64,000 nt of DNA from Meghimatium bilineatum. Lineage: Eukaryota; Mollusca; Gastropoda; Stylommatophora; Philomycidae. The notes under the pieces are model-generated. The model was given only the letters and a program-made list of their open reading frames with translations, was not told the DNA's origin and made no database searches. A program made the translations under genes and the position numbers. The DNA is taken from assembly GCA_034231615.1 (NCBI GenBank), contig CM067306.1:66754579-66818578 (forward strand), given 5' to 3'. Below, piece by piece: positions 32,320-41,989 of the stretch (the stretch's first letter is position 1; each line of letters starts with the position of its first letter).

Positions 32320-32560
32320 ATGTTTTCAATCCAGGATTTTCTTCCCAATTCTTCCTCTCCTACCCTCCATTTTTCTTCTTTCACCATCTATGTTTCTTCT
32401 TTCATCTATTCTTCTTCTACCACCCTCTAGTATTCTTCTGCCACATCTAGTTTTCTTCTTCCACTCTCTATTGTTCTTCTACCACATCTAGTTTTCTTCT
32501 TCCACTCTCTATTTTTCTTCCGCCACCATCTATTTTTTTCTTCTACCCTCTGTTGTTCCT
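32320..32560. repeat. Polypyrimidine tract, TTCTTC-based
   Basis: More than 200 bp of nearly pure C/T on the plus strand, built from TTCTTCTACCAC and CTATTTTTCTTC words of about 29-30 bp. A long homopyrimidine/homopurine run like this can form triplex DNA. Confidence 0.85.
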
Positions 32561-33444
32561 TGCAAAAAAATAGAAAATAGATGGTGTATCTCATTGCCAA
32601 ATCAAACAAATGTACGCCGTTCTATCACTTCCAAAAACTGTTTATGATAACCTGAACGTTTGTTTATTTTCTTCCCTACCAATACATTTATGCTAGAATA
32701 TCAGATGCAAGTATTACTTCTTTCTGTTATCACATTCAAGCACTACACCACACGGAAGAGCTCCTAGTCAATAGATTATGTTATTGCTATACAAAACCCG
32801 ATCCTATAATGGAACTCTTATTGTATCTGTGTTGTAATCTAGAATTTAGTTTCAAGCATTTTTGCTGCTGTTAAATTTAACAAAAAATTACCCGAACGAA
32901 CATCAGAGGTTTAACTGAACTGTTTGTTCGGTTGATGTGTGGACTCAGCACTTAGGTAAAGTTTGCGCGTGCAGGGTACATGCATCGATGTCATCTGTAT
33001 AGATGAGCGTGTATTGATTTCACAGGGAACGTGCGAGTTGCTCGTGGTTGAGGGGTCATGATTTGAGCTGTTTACTCTATGAGGTTGCCCGTCACGATTT
33101 TGATTCCATACGATCAGAAATCTCAGCTCTCAATTTGGTTCTGCATGTTCTTACCTGTGATCAGGTAAAAATATATGTAGGCTATTGTGATCAGACGTGT
33201 GTTTAGCCGGTTATATTTATGACCAGTTTAGGTGGGAGTGTCAACATCTTAAAGTGACCGTTCGGTACGCAGATTTATGAACACTGTTTCACAGATGGAT
33301 TGCCTGGATACGATCGGATATAACTGAGTGATTTATAGCGTTGAAAACTATTTCGTGTGATTTACTGATCAATCAGTGGAAATTTATCGTTTGTATTAGA
33401 CTAATAGATAGTCTATACTGGTTAGAATTATGTTCATGCGATTC
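32561..33444. other. No recognised feature
   Basis: Unique AT-rich sequence; no repeat, element end or supported frame. Confidence 0.4.
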
Positions 33445-33795
33445 TATATATTGTCTATGTCGATTCTATATATTGTCTATGTCGATTCTATATATTGTCT
33501 ATGTTGATTCTATATATTGTCTATGTTGATTCTATATATTGTCTATGTCGATTCTATATATTGTCTATGTTGATTCTATATATTGTCTATGTTGATTCTA
33601 TATATTGTCTATGTTGATTCTATATATTGTCTATGTTGATTCTATATATTGTCTATGTTGATTCTATATATTGTCTATGTTGATTCTATATATTGTCTAT
33701 GTTGATTCTATATATTGTCTATGTTGATTCTATATATTGTCTATGTTGATTCTATATATTGTCTATGTTGATTCTATATATTGTCTATGTCCATT
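33445..33795. repeat. 22-bp minisatellite, 16 copies
   Basis: The unit is GATTCTATATATTGTCTATG + T(T/C). Near-perfect. The TC variant is confined to the first copies. Confidence 0.97.
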
Positions 33796-33836
33796 CTGGT
33801 TACATTTATATATTATTTTACGTTTATTATATGTCG

Positions 33837-34028
33837 AACACAGTTGTGTTTGTATGATGTGTATATGTTAAATCAGGTACACAGTTGTGTTTGTATGATG
33901 TGTATATGTTAAATCAGGTACACAGTTGTGTTTGTATGATGTGTATATGTTAAATCAGGTACACAGTTGTGTTTGTATGATGTGTATATGTTAAATCAGG
34001 TACACAGTTGTGTTTGTATGATATTTAT
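33837..34028. repeat. 41-bp minisatellite, 4.5 copies
   Basis: The unit is ACACAGTTGTGTTTGTATGA + TGTGTATATGTTAAATCAGG + T. It ends exactly where the Penelope-like inverted fragment starts (34031). Confidence 0.95.
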
Positions 34029-34030
34029 AT

Positions 34031-34505
34031 GTGATTGGCCACAGGTTACCTTCTGTAACCACCGCATGCCATTAAACACAGAACACCAACTCCTGTGGCC
34101 AATCACTTCAACGGCGTTAACCACCTTGGAGTCCTTGATATTTAAGTCACTGCCATCAGATCCAGCACGACCGATGATAGATCTAGGTATTCCCTCGAAA
34201 ATCGTCTTATTTTTTAGTGGGTACCCTCAAGCCATTTGGACTCAATTCCGACCACTCTTTTGCCTAGTTCTCGGTCGGATTGGTCTTTGTCTTTGTTCAT
34301 TTTGCACCGTCATTTACGTCATTCTTTTGTGTTCCACCTATATTATTGTCTTTGTGTACTTCCTGTTCGTATCCTTCCGGTATCTCACAACCATTTTTCA
34401 CTCGGACACGTGTGTTGTGGTGTAGTCATTTCTACTTGTCGTCTTTTTATGTTTTTGTTATGTGCGTATCTTGACAAAGGCCTTTTGATTCGAAACGTTG
34501 CTTAT
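34031..34505 (+). pseudogene. Penelope-like element 3' end with GIY-YIG tail
   Basis: The frame reads PVANHFNGVNHLGVLDI, then VTAIRSSTTDDR, SLENRLIF and SHLDSIPTTL with two stops. This is the HFN...H.....I......E..LI..L pattern at the C-terminal end of the GIY-YIG endonuclease of Penelope-like retroelements. Downstream at 34469-34500 is the end signature CTTGACAAAGGCCTTTTGAT + TCGAAACG. The 5' edge is a perfect 15-bp inverted repeat, GTGATTGGCCACAGG (34031-34045) versus its complement in the coding part (34092-34106), with a nested GGTTAC/GTAACC hairpin. A short inverted fragment at the 5' end is common in Penelope-like insertions. Reverse transcriptase is absent, so the copy is 5'-truncated. 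Confidence 0.72.
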
Positions 34506-34931
34506 GTCCTGTGTATTGTCATTTGTATGATTATATTCTGTGTTTTGTTGTATATATTAATTCACGTAGGCATCCGACAGTGGTAGTGTGTCAGTCGTCA
34601 TCCAGTATAACTGCATAGCCTGTCTACCAAGTAAGTATTACTTGTTTGATCTTAAAATGGTTACTTTAGTGTTGTTATTACTACTTTGCCATACCTTTTC
34701 CATTTGTGTTAATTTGAGTGTTGCAATTTCAAGTCTTCTCCTAATCTCGACTGACAAATCTCCGGAACTGTTTATATTTTTTCTAGATTTTCGAATTTTT
34801 TTTACACATTCTTGTTTTATATTGTCTAGATTTATTTATTTTGTTTAATCTTTGTTTCGTCTGTTGCCGTAATTTTAGTTTCGTATGCCTATACTTGGCT
34901 TAAGACTGGGGGTATTTGCATTTATAACAGC
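34506..34931. other. No recognised feature
   Basis: T-rich sequence; open frames are hydrophobic by composition only. It may include 3' untranslated Penelope-like sequence. Confidence 0.35.
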
Positions 34932-35130
34932 AGAGTCGACTAGCAGGTACATATAGTCGGCTAGCAAGTACATAGATTCAGTTATCAAGTTGACAGTCGG
35001 CTAGCAAGTACATAGATTCAGTTATCAAGTTGACAGTCGGCTAGCAAGTACATAGATTCAGTTATCAAGTTGACAGTCGGCTAGCAAGTACATAGATTCA
35101 GTTAGAAGTTCACATTCGGCTAGCAAGTAC
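34932..35130. repeat. 40-bp minisatellite, about 5 copies
   Basis: The unit is GTCGGCTAGCAAGTACATAG + ATTCAGTTATCAAGTTGACA; the first and last copies are diverged. Confidence 0.95.
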
Positions 35131-35297
35131 ATGATGTTTTTGAGAGGAACTTCCATTGTTCTTCTTTATTCGCAGATGAAGGGTACTAGTGATTATATCT
35201 TATCGGGAATTGGAATTTGTCTACGAGTTATTTTTCAGGTCGGTGGACACCATAGAAGAGCTGAGTTGTACATTAGCACGTGGTTATCTCAATTGGA

Positions 35298-35390
35298 GAA
35301 TGTTTGATGTGACAGACTTTTAAGGGGTGAAAAATGTTTGATGTGACAGACTTTTAAGGGGTGAAAAATGTTTCATGTGACAGATGTGTT
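35298..35390. repeat. 36-bp repeat, about 2.5 copies
   Basis: AATGTTTGATGTGACAGACT + TTTAAGGGGTGAAA repeated; the last copy is TTTCATGTGACAGATG. Confidence 0.9.
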
Positions 35391-35792
35391 GACACATTTG
35401 ACAGAGAACGAGGCAGTTGGCCCAGAAATGTATGCTGTTCACATGATGTGATCATCCTGGTATATTGTCGTACTGAAATGCCTGACTTAGGGTACTAAAC
35501 CTTCTCTACACAGAAACCCCATGCATACATACACCCTCTAATACAACCATGCATTTGATACAACCTATTAAGAGTCCGGGTGTCTCCTCGGTTATTCAAC
35601 TGTAGAAATTTGCTTATATCAAATAATCTAAGAACCGTGACACGCTAACTGCTCACGGCTACATGGATCAACTGTCACAAGGTACCTACTCACAGCAATA
35701 ATGGAATATTTTTGTCATTATCATCATCCTTTTTGAGCCTGCGGGACGATTGATATTTGTTCGTGTCGTTTAGGGCCTAATATTTCTTTGTT
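35391..35792. other. No recognised feature
   Basis: Unique sequence without supported features. Confidence 0.4.
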
Positions 35793-36013
35793 TAGTCATT
35801 GGAGCCCGATGTAATGTTTTATCACGGGGAGAATAAATAACATGCTTTTAATTGATCTGGCAGGCCAAGTGATAAACTGTTTAGGGGATCGGATTCTTTT
35901 GTGTGTACATCAATTGTGTAAAGAAAAATCAATAAGTCATGTGGGGATTCGAACTGAATCAAAGCTAGCACTTTACATTAAGTTACATCAAGTACGTTGT
36001 TTTGAGAAGCCCT
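35793..36013. mobile_element. Family E dispersed repeat, copy 1
   Basis: TAGTCATTGGAGCCCGATGT, AATTGATCTGGCAGGCCAAG, GTGTACATCAATTGTGTAAA, GGGGATTCGAACTGAATCAA and TACGTTGTTTTGAGAAGCCC match copy 2 at 41036-41259 in the same order with only scattered differences. On the minus strand AGTTCGAATCCCC is B-box-like, so a tRNA-derived SINE is possible, but no convincing A box was found. Confidence 0.8.
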
Positions 36014-36394
36014 CACAAATTCTATATGCGAGTCTGTCTGTATAGTCTATATGTAATGGCTATATTATGTATACGAGTCTGTCTGTATAGAGTAAATAAC
36101 TTACTCAGAATGTACCTTTTTTAGTATAGTTATGACGGAAGGTAGATTTCTGTTAACACACGGAATAGGATTCAATTTTTAAAGAGTGTATCAAGGAATA
36201 GACGATAATAGACTTGTGGAAACAATGCAAATTGCAATATATGATTTAGAAACTCTGAAACGAGACAGAGAATGTGTATTTCAAATTCTTGTGTAAGTGA
36301 TCGATCATCAATGCAAGGACATGATTGATAGGACCAGGAGGCACGATGCTTGAGGTAAGTCACCATCGATATGTGGTTGTATTTCTGAAATATA
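36014..36394. other. No recognised feature
   Basis: AT-rich; TATGTATACGAGTCTGTCTG-type words are duplicated at 36025-36085. Confidence 0.4.
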
Positions 36395-36627
36395 TTTAAC
36401 ATGATTAATGTCTTTGTTTTTTTGAAATATAATATATTTAACATGACTAATGTCTATGTTTTGTGAAATATAATATATTTAACATGACTAATGTCTATGT
36501 TTTGTGAAATATAATATATTTAACATGACTAATGTCTATGTTTTGTGAAATATAATATATTTAACATGATTAATTTCTATGTTTTGTGAAATATAATATA
36601 TTTAACATGACTAATGTCTATGTTTTG
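36395..36627. repeat. 41-bp minisatellite, about 5.5 copies
   Basis: The unit is AACATGACTAATGTCTATGT + TTTGTGAAATATAATATATT + T. It is followed by unique sequence in which GGGGATTAAGGAGGTGTAG (36690) recalls the family A 5' part. Confidence 0.95.
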
Positions 36628-36800
36628 CCGCTGCTCAAAATGAAGTAATATAATAGTATTATAGCCACCTAACATAAATGTATTACGAGGGGATTAAGGA
36701 GGTGTAGTGTGATCTTGTCTGTAACACGCCACTATATGAAGCCTCAAGAAGTACACTGAAGACATAATTGTGGATTATGGGAAGAAATCATGGATTGTAC

Positions 36801-37063
36801 ATCCTCCAGCACTGCAGGGATGTTATAACAAACTCACATCCTCCAGTACTGCAGGGATGTTATAACAAACTCACATCCTCCAGTACTGCAGGGATGTTAT
36901 AACAAACTCACATCCTCCAGTACTGCAGGGATGTTATAACAAACTCACATCCTCCAGTACTGCAGGGATGTTATAACAAACTCACATCCTCCAGTACTGC
37001 AGGGATGTTATAACAAACTCACATCCTCCAGTACTGCAGGGATGTCATAACAAACTCACATCC
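36801..37063. repeat. 37-bp minisatellite, 7 copies
   Basis: The unit is ATCCTCCAGTACTGCAGGGA + TGTTATAACAAACTCAC, nearly perfect. Confidence 0.97.
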
Positions 37064-37129
37064 GGAGTTTTAAAGTGTCCAGCTGCTTCCTCTGCGAAAT
37101 ATATCGTTATCATCATTAAGTGCCGTCTC

Positions 37130-38090
37130 CGCAATCTAGTATAGCTGAAAGGGACATGCACTGTCTCTTGTCTAAGTGATGTAATCAGATAGACTGTTTG
37201 ATGTCCGTCTCGTGATGTTTGCTTCCGACTTTATCTCTGTCTACCTCTTGCACTTCGCCCCTCGATCTTACCATCACATATGTTCCATGCCTTTTATTAT
37301 GTCCAGAATACTGTATTTGTTTGATTTATATCACCTTTAACTATTCTTTCTTTGTACTAAGTTTTGTTAGAACCTCTTTGTTTGTTTTCTTCTCTTTCCA
37401 TGAGGTTCTCCCTATTCTTCTATTTATCCACATCTCAAAGGCATCAATTCTGTCTTGTAATTATTTGTTTAGTGTCCATGTTTTTGAGCCATACATTAAT
37501 ACAGAAGAAATGTAGCATTTTATAATTACTATTTTAGTTTGTAATTTATGGAGGTGCAAGTATTTTCCTCATGTCATCGAAGCTACTTTTAGCCATTCCT
37601 ATTCTCCTTTTAACTTCTGTGTCACATCTGCCATTATTTGTGACTATGTGTCCAAGATATTGATACTGTTTTACTTGTTGTAGTTTCTCTCCATCTATGT
37701 TTATGTTTACCTCCTGTTCTTCTGTGTCTTTGCTGATTATCGTTGCTTTTATTTTTTGAATGTTTATATCCAGCTCATATTCATTACTTCATTTATTGAC
37801 TTGATCTATTAGTCTTTGTAGTTCATGTTTACTTTCTGCTAAAAGAACAGTGTCATCTGCATATCTCAGGATGTTTATTATTTTCTCATTGATCTTGAGT
37901 CCTAGCATTTCTTTTATATTTTTAAAGATATTCTCTGTGTAGATATTAAATAGACCTGGTAATAAAATACATTCTTGTCTTACTCCTCTTCTTATTTCTA
38001 TGTATGGAGAGTAGCAGTTTTCACACCTTATTGATGCAGTCTGTTCCCAATATATATTTCTAATCAGATGTCTTTTCTAACTGTTTTCTT
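37130..38090 (-). pseudogene. LINE reverse transcriptase, same family as right edge
   Basis: The minus strand reads RHLIRNIYWEQTASIR (about 38080), IEIRRGVRQECILLPGLFNI (about 37950-38010), an intact catalytic LRYADDTVLLAESKHELQ (37820-37870), KATIISKDTEEQEVNINIDG, then QYQYLGHIVTNNGRCDTEVK (about 37600-37660) and RRIGMAKSSFDDMR. Past the stop-bearing middle, the 37215-37515 part is the decayed C-terminal third. It aligns motif by motif with the copy at 63304-64000. Several stops and frameshifts make it inactive. Assigned to an RTE/BovB-like clade by motif style. Confidence 0.9.
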
Positions 38091-38210
38091 AGAGGCATAG
38101 AAGTAATTCTGGATGTTGGATTCTATCGAAGGAATTGCTATAGCCTGGGAAGCAAATATATATATATACTTAGTAGGCACCATATAGTCGAATGGAGTAT
38201 ATCATCATCT

Positions 38211-38374
38211 CCGATGAAGACCGATGTGTCGCACGATTGGCGCAAATTAAAACGACAACACATCGCATCTCCATTCTACATCCTGCTGGAAATCAAGTAG
38301 AACCGATGTTCTTCTACAAAATACATCCATCGGGAGTTTGAGAATGAACGCTGAAGAAGAAGAAGAAGAAGAAG
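38211..38374 (+). mobile_element. Family B copy with GAA tail
   Basis: CCGATGAAGACCGATGTGTC, GCGCAAATTAAAACGACAAC, TACATCCTGCTGGAAATCAA, CATCGGGAGTTTGAGAATGA + ACGCTGAAGAAGAAGAAGAA. The pure GAA run of about 10 units is the clearest tail in the family. Confidence 0.85.
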
Positions 38375-38427
38375 GTACAATTATTTTGGACAGAACTCGG
38401 AATTCGCCACATGAAGTTTTATACTGA

Positions 38428-38580
38428 CATTACATGTGTCAAAGTGTAAGTATACTGACATTACTTGTGTCAAAGTGTAAGTATACTGACATTACTTGTG
38501 TCAAAGTGTAAGTATACTGACATTACTTGTGTCAAAGTGTAAGTATACTGACATTACTTGTGTCAAAGTGTAAGTATTGT
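38428..38580. repeat. 31-bp minisatellite, 5 copies
   Basis: The unit is AGTATACTGACATTACTTGT + GTCAAAGTGTA; the first copy has ACATG. Confidence 0.95.
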
Positions 38581-38811
38581 AGCATCACGTGTGATGATGC
38601 TGTTCCTCCTTCACAAGCGAAGTTGATCGTGGCATGAAAGACAATAAATGTGATGAACAAGTAGAAAAACAAAACATTTGTGATCGTCTAATTTGGTTTG
38701 TAAGTTCCTAGATGCCCGACGAGTGCGATTCGTGCAAGGAAAATTATAGTAATACATTTTTCTAATAATTCAACTCTTATAATGCATTGAACTCCTGCGT
38801 GACCACGCGCG

Positions 38812-38950
38812 AATATTCGCCGTCCTTCTTCAAGTAAGATAACTCAATATTCGACGTCCTTCTTCAAGTAAGAAAACTCAATATTCGCCGTCCTTCTTCA
38901 AGTAAGACAACTCAATATTCGCCGTCCTTCTTCAAGTAAGAAAACTCAAT
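38812..38950. repeat. 34-35 bp minisatellite, 4 copies
   Basis: The unit is ATTCG(C/A)CGTCCTTCTTCAAG + TAAGAAAACTCAAT. Confidence 0.93.
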
Positions 38951-39989
38951 ATACTCATTGCATATCGTAGGGGTCTCTTCTGAATCTTACGAAACGCGGA
39001 TTGATATTCCGACATAATAACACCAGTGGCTATCGTTATTTCAGATACCAATTTTAGAATCGTTATAACCGCTTTTATCCCCGTTCTGATGCTGAAGATT
39101 GCAACATGCACCGCGAACATCATTCAACGACATCTGGAGTAAAGCCTCTGCCAGTTCTTTATCTGCTCAAAGCAGAAACATTATATATTTTCAGTGACTC
39201 TGAGCCTCGTATGCTTGTCCCCAATTGGGATTTTTTCCGTGGCGCCCTGTTTCCTAAAACCAGGTCACTAACTTTCTGTACAAATATCAAAGTTTTTATA
39301 AAGCTTTATCGATGTAATTTTTTGTGCTTATTTGTTAAGTAGTTTCATTTTCGTGATCAGCCCCCCCCCCCCGGACAAGTCCAAACTCTCACTTTCAACT
39401 TAGGTATTAGATATGTCGATTATCCTGTTCACGTAACTGACATGTCTATATGTGCTCAGATCTCCGCTTCAGTAAACTTCTCAGGGTATAACGGCTGATG
39501 TTTTTTCTGTGTTGCCTCCTTCAATTCTCAGCGACTGACCCCTACTCATATAGCCCCATTTTGAGCACCGTTGTTGTTTTGTAACCTAATACATATTTAT
39601 CATTTCATTTGTCAAGGAAAACTACCGAAGAAATACTAATCTGGTTTTGAACATAAACTCCCACTAACTAGCACAAGAAACAATAGTGCACGGTCGCACT
39701 GCCTGGTTGTTATAACACCGTTATCATTTCATATTATAAAAATAACGTTTTTCTGGTGAATAATCATTGTTGAAATTAAATGATCTTGGCAGTAAATTAA
39801 TTACTACACACATCTACTCCGATTCTACCACACATCTACTCCGATTCTACTACACTATCCGATTCTATCACACTCACATTTTTCTTATTGTAAATATTCG
39901 CTCTTTTCAGCCGTTGTTTTATCTATATATTTGTTTTGTCTATATATTTGTTTTGTCTATATACTTGATACGAGAAGTTATGCCATTAT
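38951..39989. other. Unique spacer with a 14-C homopolymer
   Basis: No family or gene is recognised. A run of about 14 C at 39361-39374 is the longest of several poly-C/poly-G tracts in the window. ACACATCTACTCCGATTCTA is repeated about three times at 39805-39870. Confidence 0.4.
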
Positions 39990-40330
39990 ATCTTATAATC
40001 TCTTTATTTCTCACATGATCTCTTCTTGTTCTGTTTGTTGTTATTTCTTAGATTTCTCATTCCACACGTAGTAAATTTTCTCTCTTGTTCTTTTGTTAGT
40101 GTCCATGTCTGACACTCATAACACAATATTAGTATGATGTATTCAATTTGTTAATTACCTTTAGGTTCCCATCTGGATAACTTTGTGTTTAGAAATGATT
40201 GTAAATTCAAAATTTACGTAGATCGTGGAACTTCATGTACTTAGAACGTCTTGATTTTTCTAACCGATTCTTTCATCGTCTGCAACCAATACTAGTCCCC
40301 GTAAATGACTGCACTTGTTTCATCTTGTAT
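39990..40330 (-). pseudogene. LINE reverse transcriptase C-terminal fragment
   Basis: Minus-strand frames give FLNTKLSRWEPKGN, ILILCYECQTWTLTKEQERK and FTTCGMRNLRNNNKQNKK. The C.CQTWTLT(K)EQERK then MR.LR order matches the ..YG.ESWTLTK..ER...ME.R.LRR segment of RTE-like LINEs. It is strongly decayed and lacks the catalytic domain. Confidence 0.65.
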
Positions 40331-40639
40331 GGGTATTGATAATTGTACACAACATCAAAGTGACATATTTCTTTGAAATTCATTGTTGACTGTAAATGTG
40401 AAAGTAAATCTTAATCGTCATTGAAAGTGCCGAACTTTGAACATAAAAATAAAAATGAACACATTAAATTATCTCTTTACGATTGCATATCAGAATAGAT
40501 TATAGACAGACAAGAGAGCTGCTATATAATAGACATAGATGAGATAGATTATAGACAGACAATATATATGTAGATTACAGACAAATATGACATTTGATAT
40601 ATTATCTACAGACAATAGAGTAGTTAGACTATAGACCAG
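40331..40639. other. AT-rich spacer
   Basis: ATTATAGACAGACAA-type words repeat loosely at 40497-40575. Nothing else is recognised. Confidence 0.4.
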
Positions 40640-40647
40640 CGTTTGTC

Positions 40648-40873
40648 AAACTATTTTTAATCATGACCCCACATAAGTCTTTCTAAAATTGTGATCTCCC
40701 ACTTTGAAACATTATATATATATATATTCATATTATTAAATATATTTATATTCAAAAATCGAATTATGGACTAAATGAAGCCAAATTACAACTTGTTCAA
40801 ATTGACCCTATGAACAAAGAAACTGCCCCCCCCCTCGTATGGGGCGTGCGCCCCAAGTTGGGAAACACTAATG
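40648..40873. mobile_element. hAT-like MITE
   Basis: The left end CAGCGTTTGTCAAACTATTT and right end CCCCAAGTTGGGAAACACTA are inverted versions of the common hAT terminal pattern CAGYGTTTC.CAACT. Flanking 8-mers CTATAGAC and ATGTAGAT match at 5 of 8 positions, consistent with a decayed 8-bp target duplication. The inside holds ATGACCCCACATAAG and GGGGCGTGCGCCCC, with no transposase. Confidence 0.7.
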
Positions 40874-40879
40874 TAGATG

Positions 40880-41035
40880 ATTCTAAAATAGACAATGTAC
40901 ACAAACAAAAAATTATAGAAGTCTGGAGTGATCAAGGGAGAGATTGATTGGGAGAGATAGAGAGAGCAATATGGAGCGATAGATAGATAGAGATATATTG
41001 GAGAGAAAAGAGAAAGAGATATATAACTCTATAGT
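40880..41035. repeat. GATA/GAGA-rich microsatellite-like stretch
   Basis: GGGAGAGATAGAGAGAGCAA and GATAGATAGATAGAGATATA runs of imperfect tetranucleotides. Confidence 0.7.
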
Positions 41036-41255
41036 TAGTCATTGGAGCCCGATGTAATGTTGTGTTATCATGGAGAGAATAAATAACACGCTTTCAATTG
41101 ATCTGGCAGGCCAAGTAATACACTGTTTAGGGGATCTGATTCTTATTTGTGTACATCAATTGTGTGAAAAAAAATCAATAAGTCATGTGGGGATTCGAAC
41201 TGAATCAAAGCTACTACCTAACATTAAGTTACAGCAAGTACGTTGTTTTGAGAAG

Positions 41256-41259
<4 letters not shown>
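41036..41259. mobile_element. Family E dispersed repeat, copy 2
   Basis: Same order and length as 35793-36013. It ends at the same AGAAGCCC but is followed directly by a (TA)n run, whereas copy 1 is followed by TCACAAATTC; the shared right boundary therefore looks like a real element end. Confidence 0.8.

Positions 41260-41325
<66 letters not shown>
41260..41325. repeat. (TA)n then (GA)n microsatellite
   Basis: About 18 TA units pass directly into about 15 GA units, just after a family E copy. Confidence 0.98.
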
Positions 41326-41330
<5 letters not shown>

Positions 41331-41989
41331 CTCTGAAAATAAAGATAATCTTAGACTTTATTTTTTTTTAAATCGATAATTTTCTTAACAAAATTAAAAC
41401 AAAATATTTATTAAAAAAATTAAATTAATATTTTAGTATAATTTTCTAAAGAAAAAATAAAAATAAAAAATGAAATTAGTAATTAAATATAATTATCTTA
41501 ATTACAAATAAAGAAAATATAATTTTAAATATTTAAAAAAAAAAGAAAATCTGATGAGAACTAACAAGTAACAACTAACAAGTAACAAGTAACTGGGGCA
41601 CTGATCGTATACACTTTAGATGTCGGACGGATGTTAAACATATCATTTATGGGAATTCCCCCTGTGCAGTGATGCTGATGCCTAATCATGAATCTAGACA
41701 GGCAGTTAGACAGATATTGTATATAATATAATAGCAGTGTTCTGTCAGTCCCTCCGGAACTCTCTATAAATAGCGCATTTACGTCCCGGTATTCCGTGCG
41801 ACATCGAATCAAAACGATTGTTGTCGTGACGTTATTCAAAGCAGACGACATTTTTGTATACAAATGTTATTGATGAGTTGACAGGTAAGCTTCTGTACCG
41901 GCGTGTGGTTAAAGTTTATCTAAAATATATTATATTTAAAATATACGTATAATTTGTTTTAAATGATGGATGAAGATGATCCATGCGCA
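41326..41989. other. Extremely AT-rich stretch, then unique spacer
   Basis: 41330-41550 is almost only A and T with long A runs. 41560-41600 repeats ACTAACAAGTAAC words. No gene or element is recognised. Confidence 0.45.
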
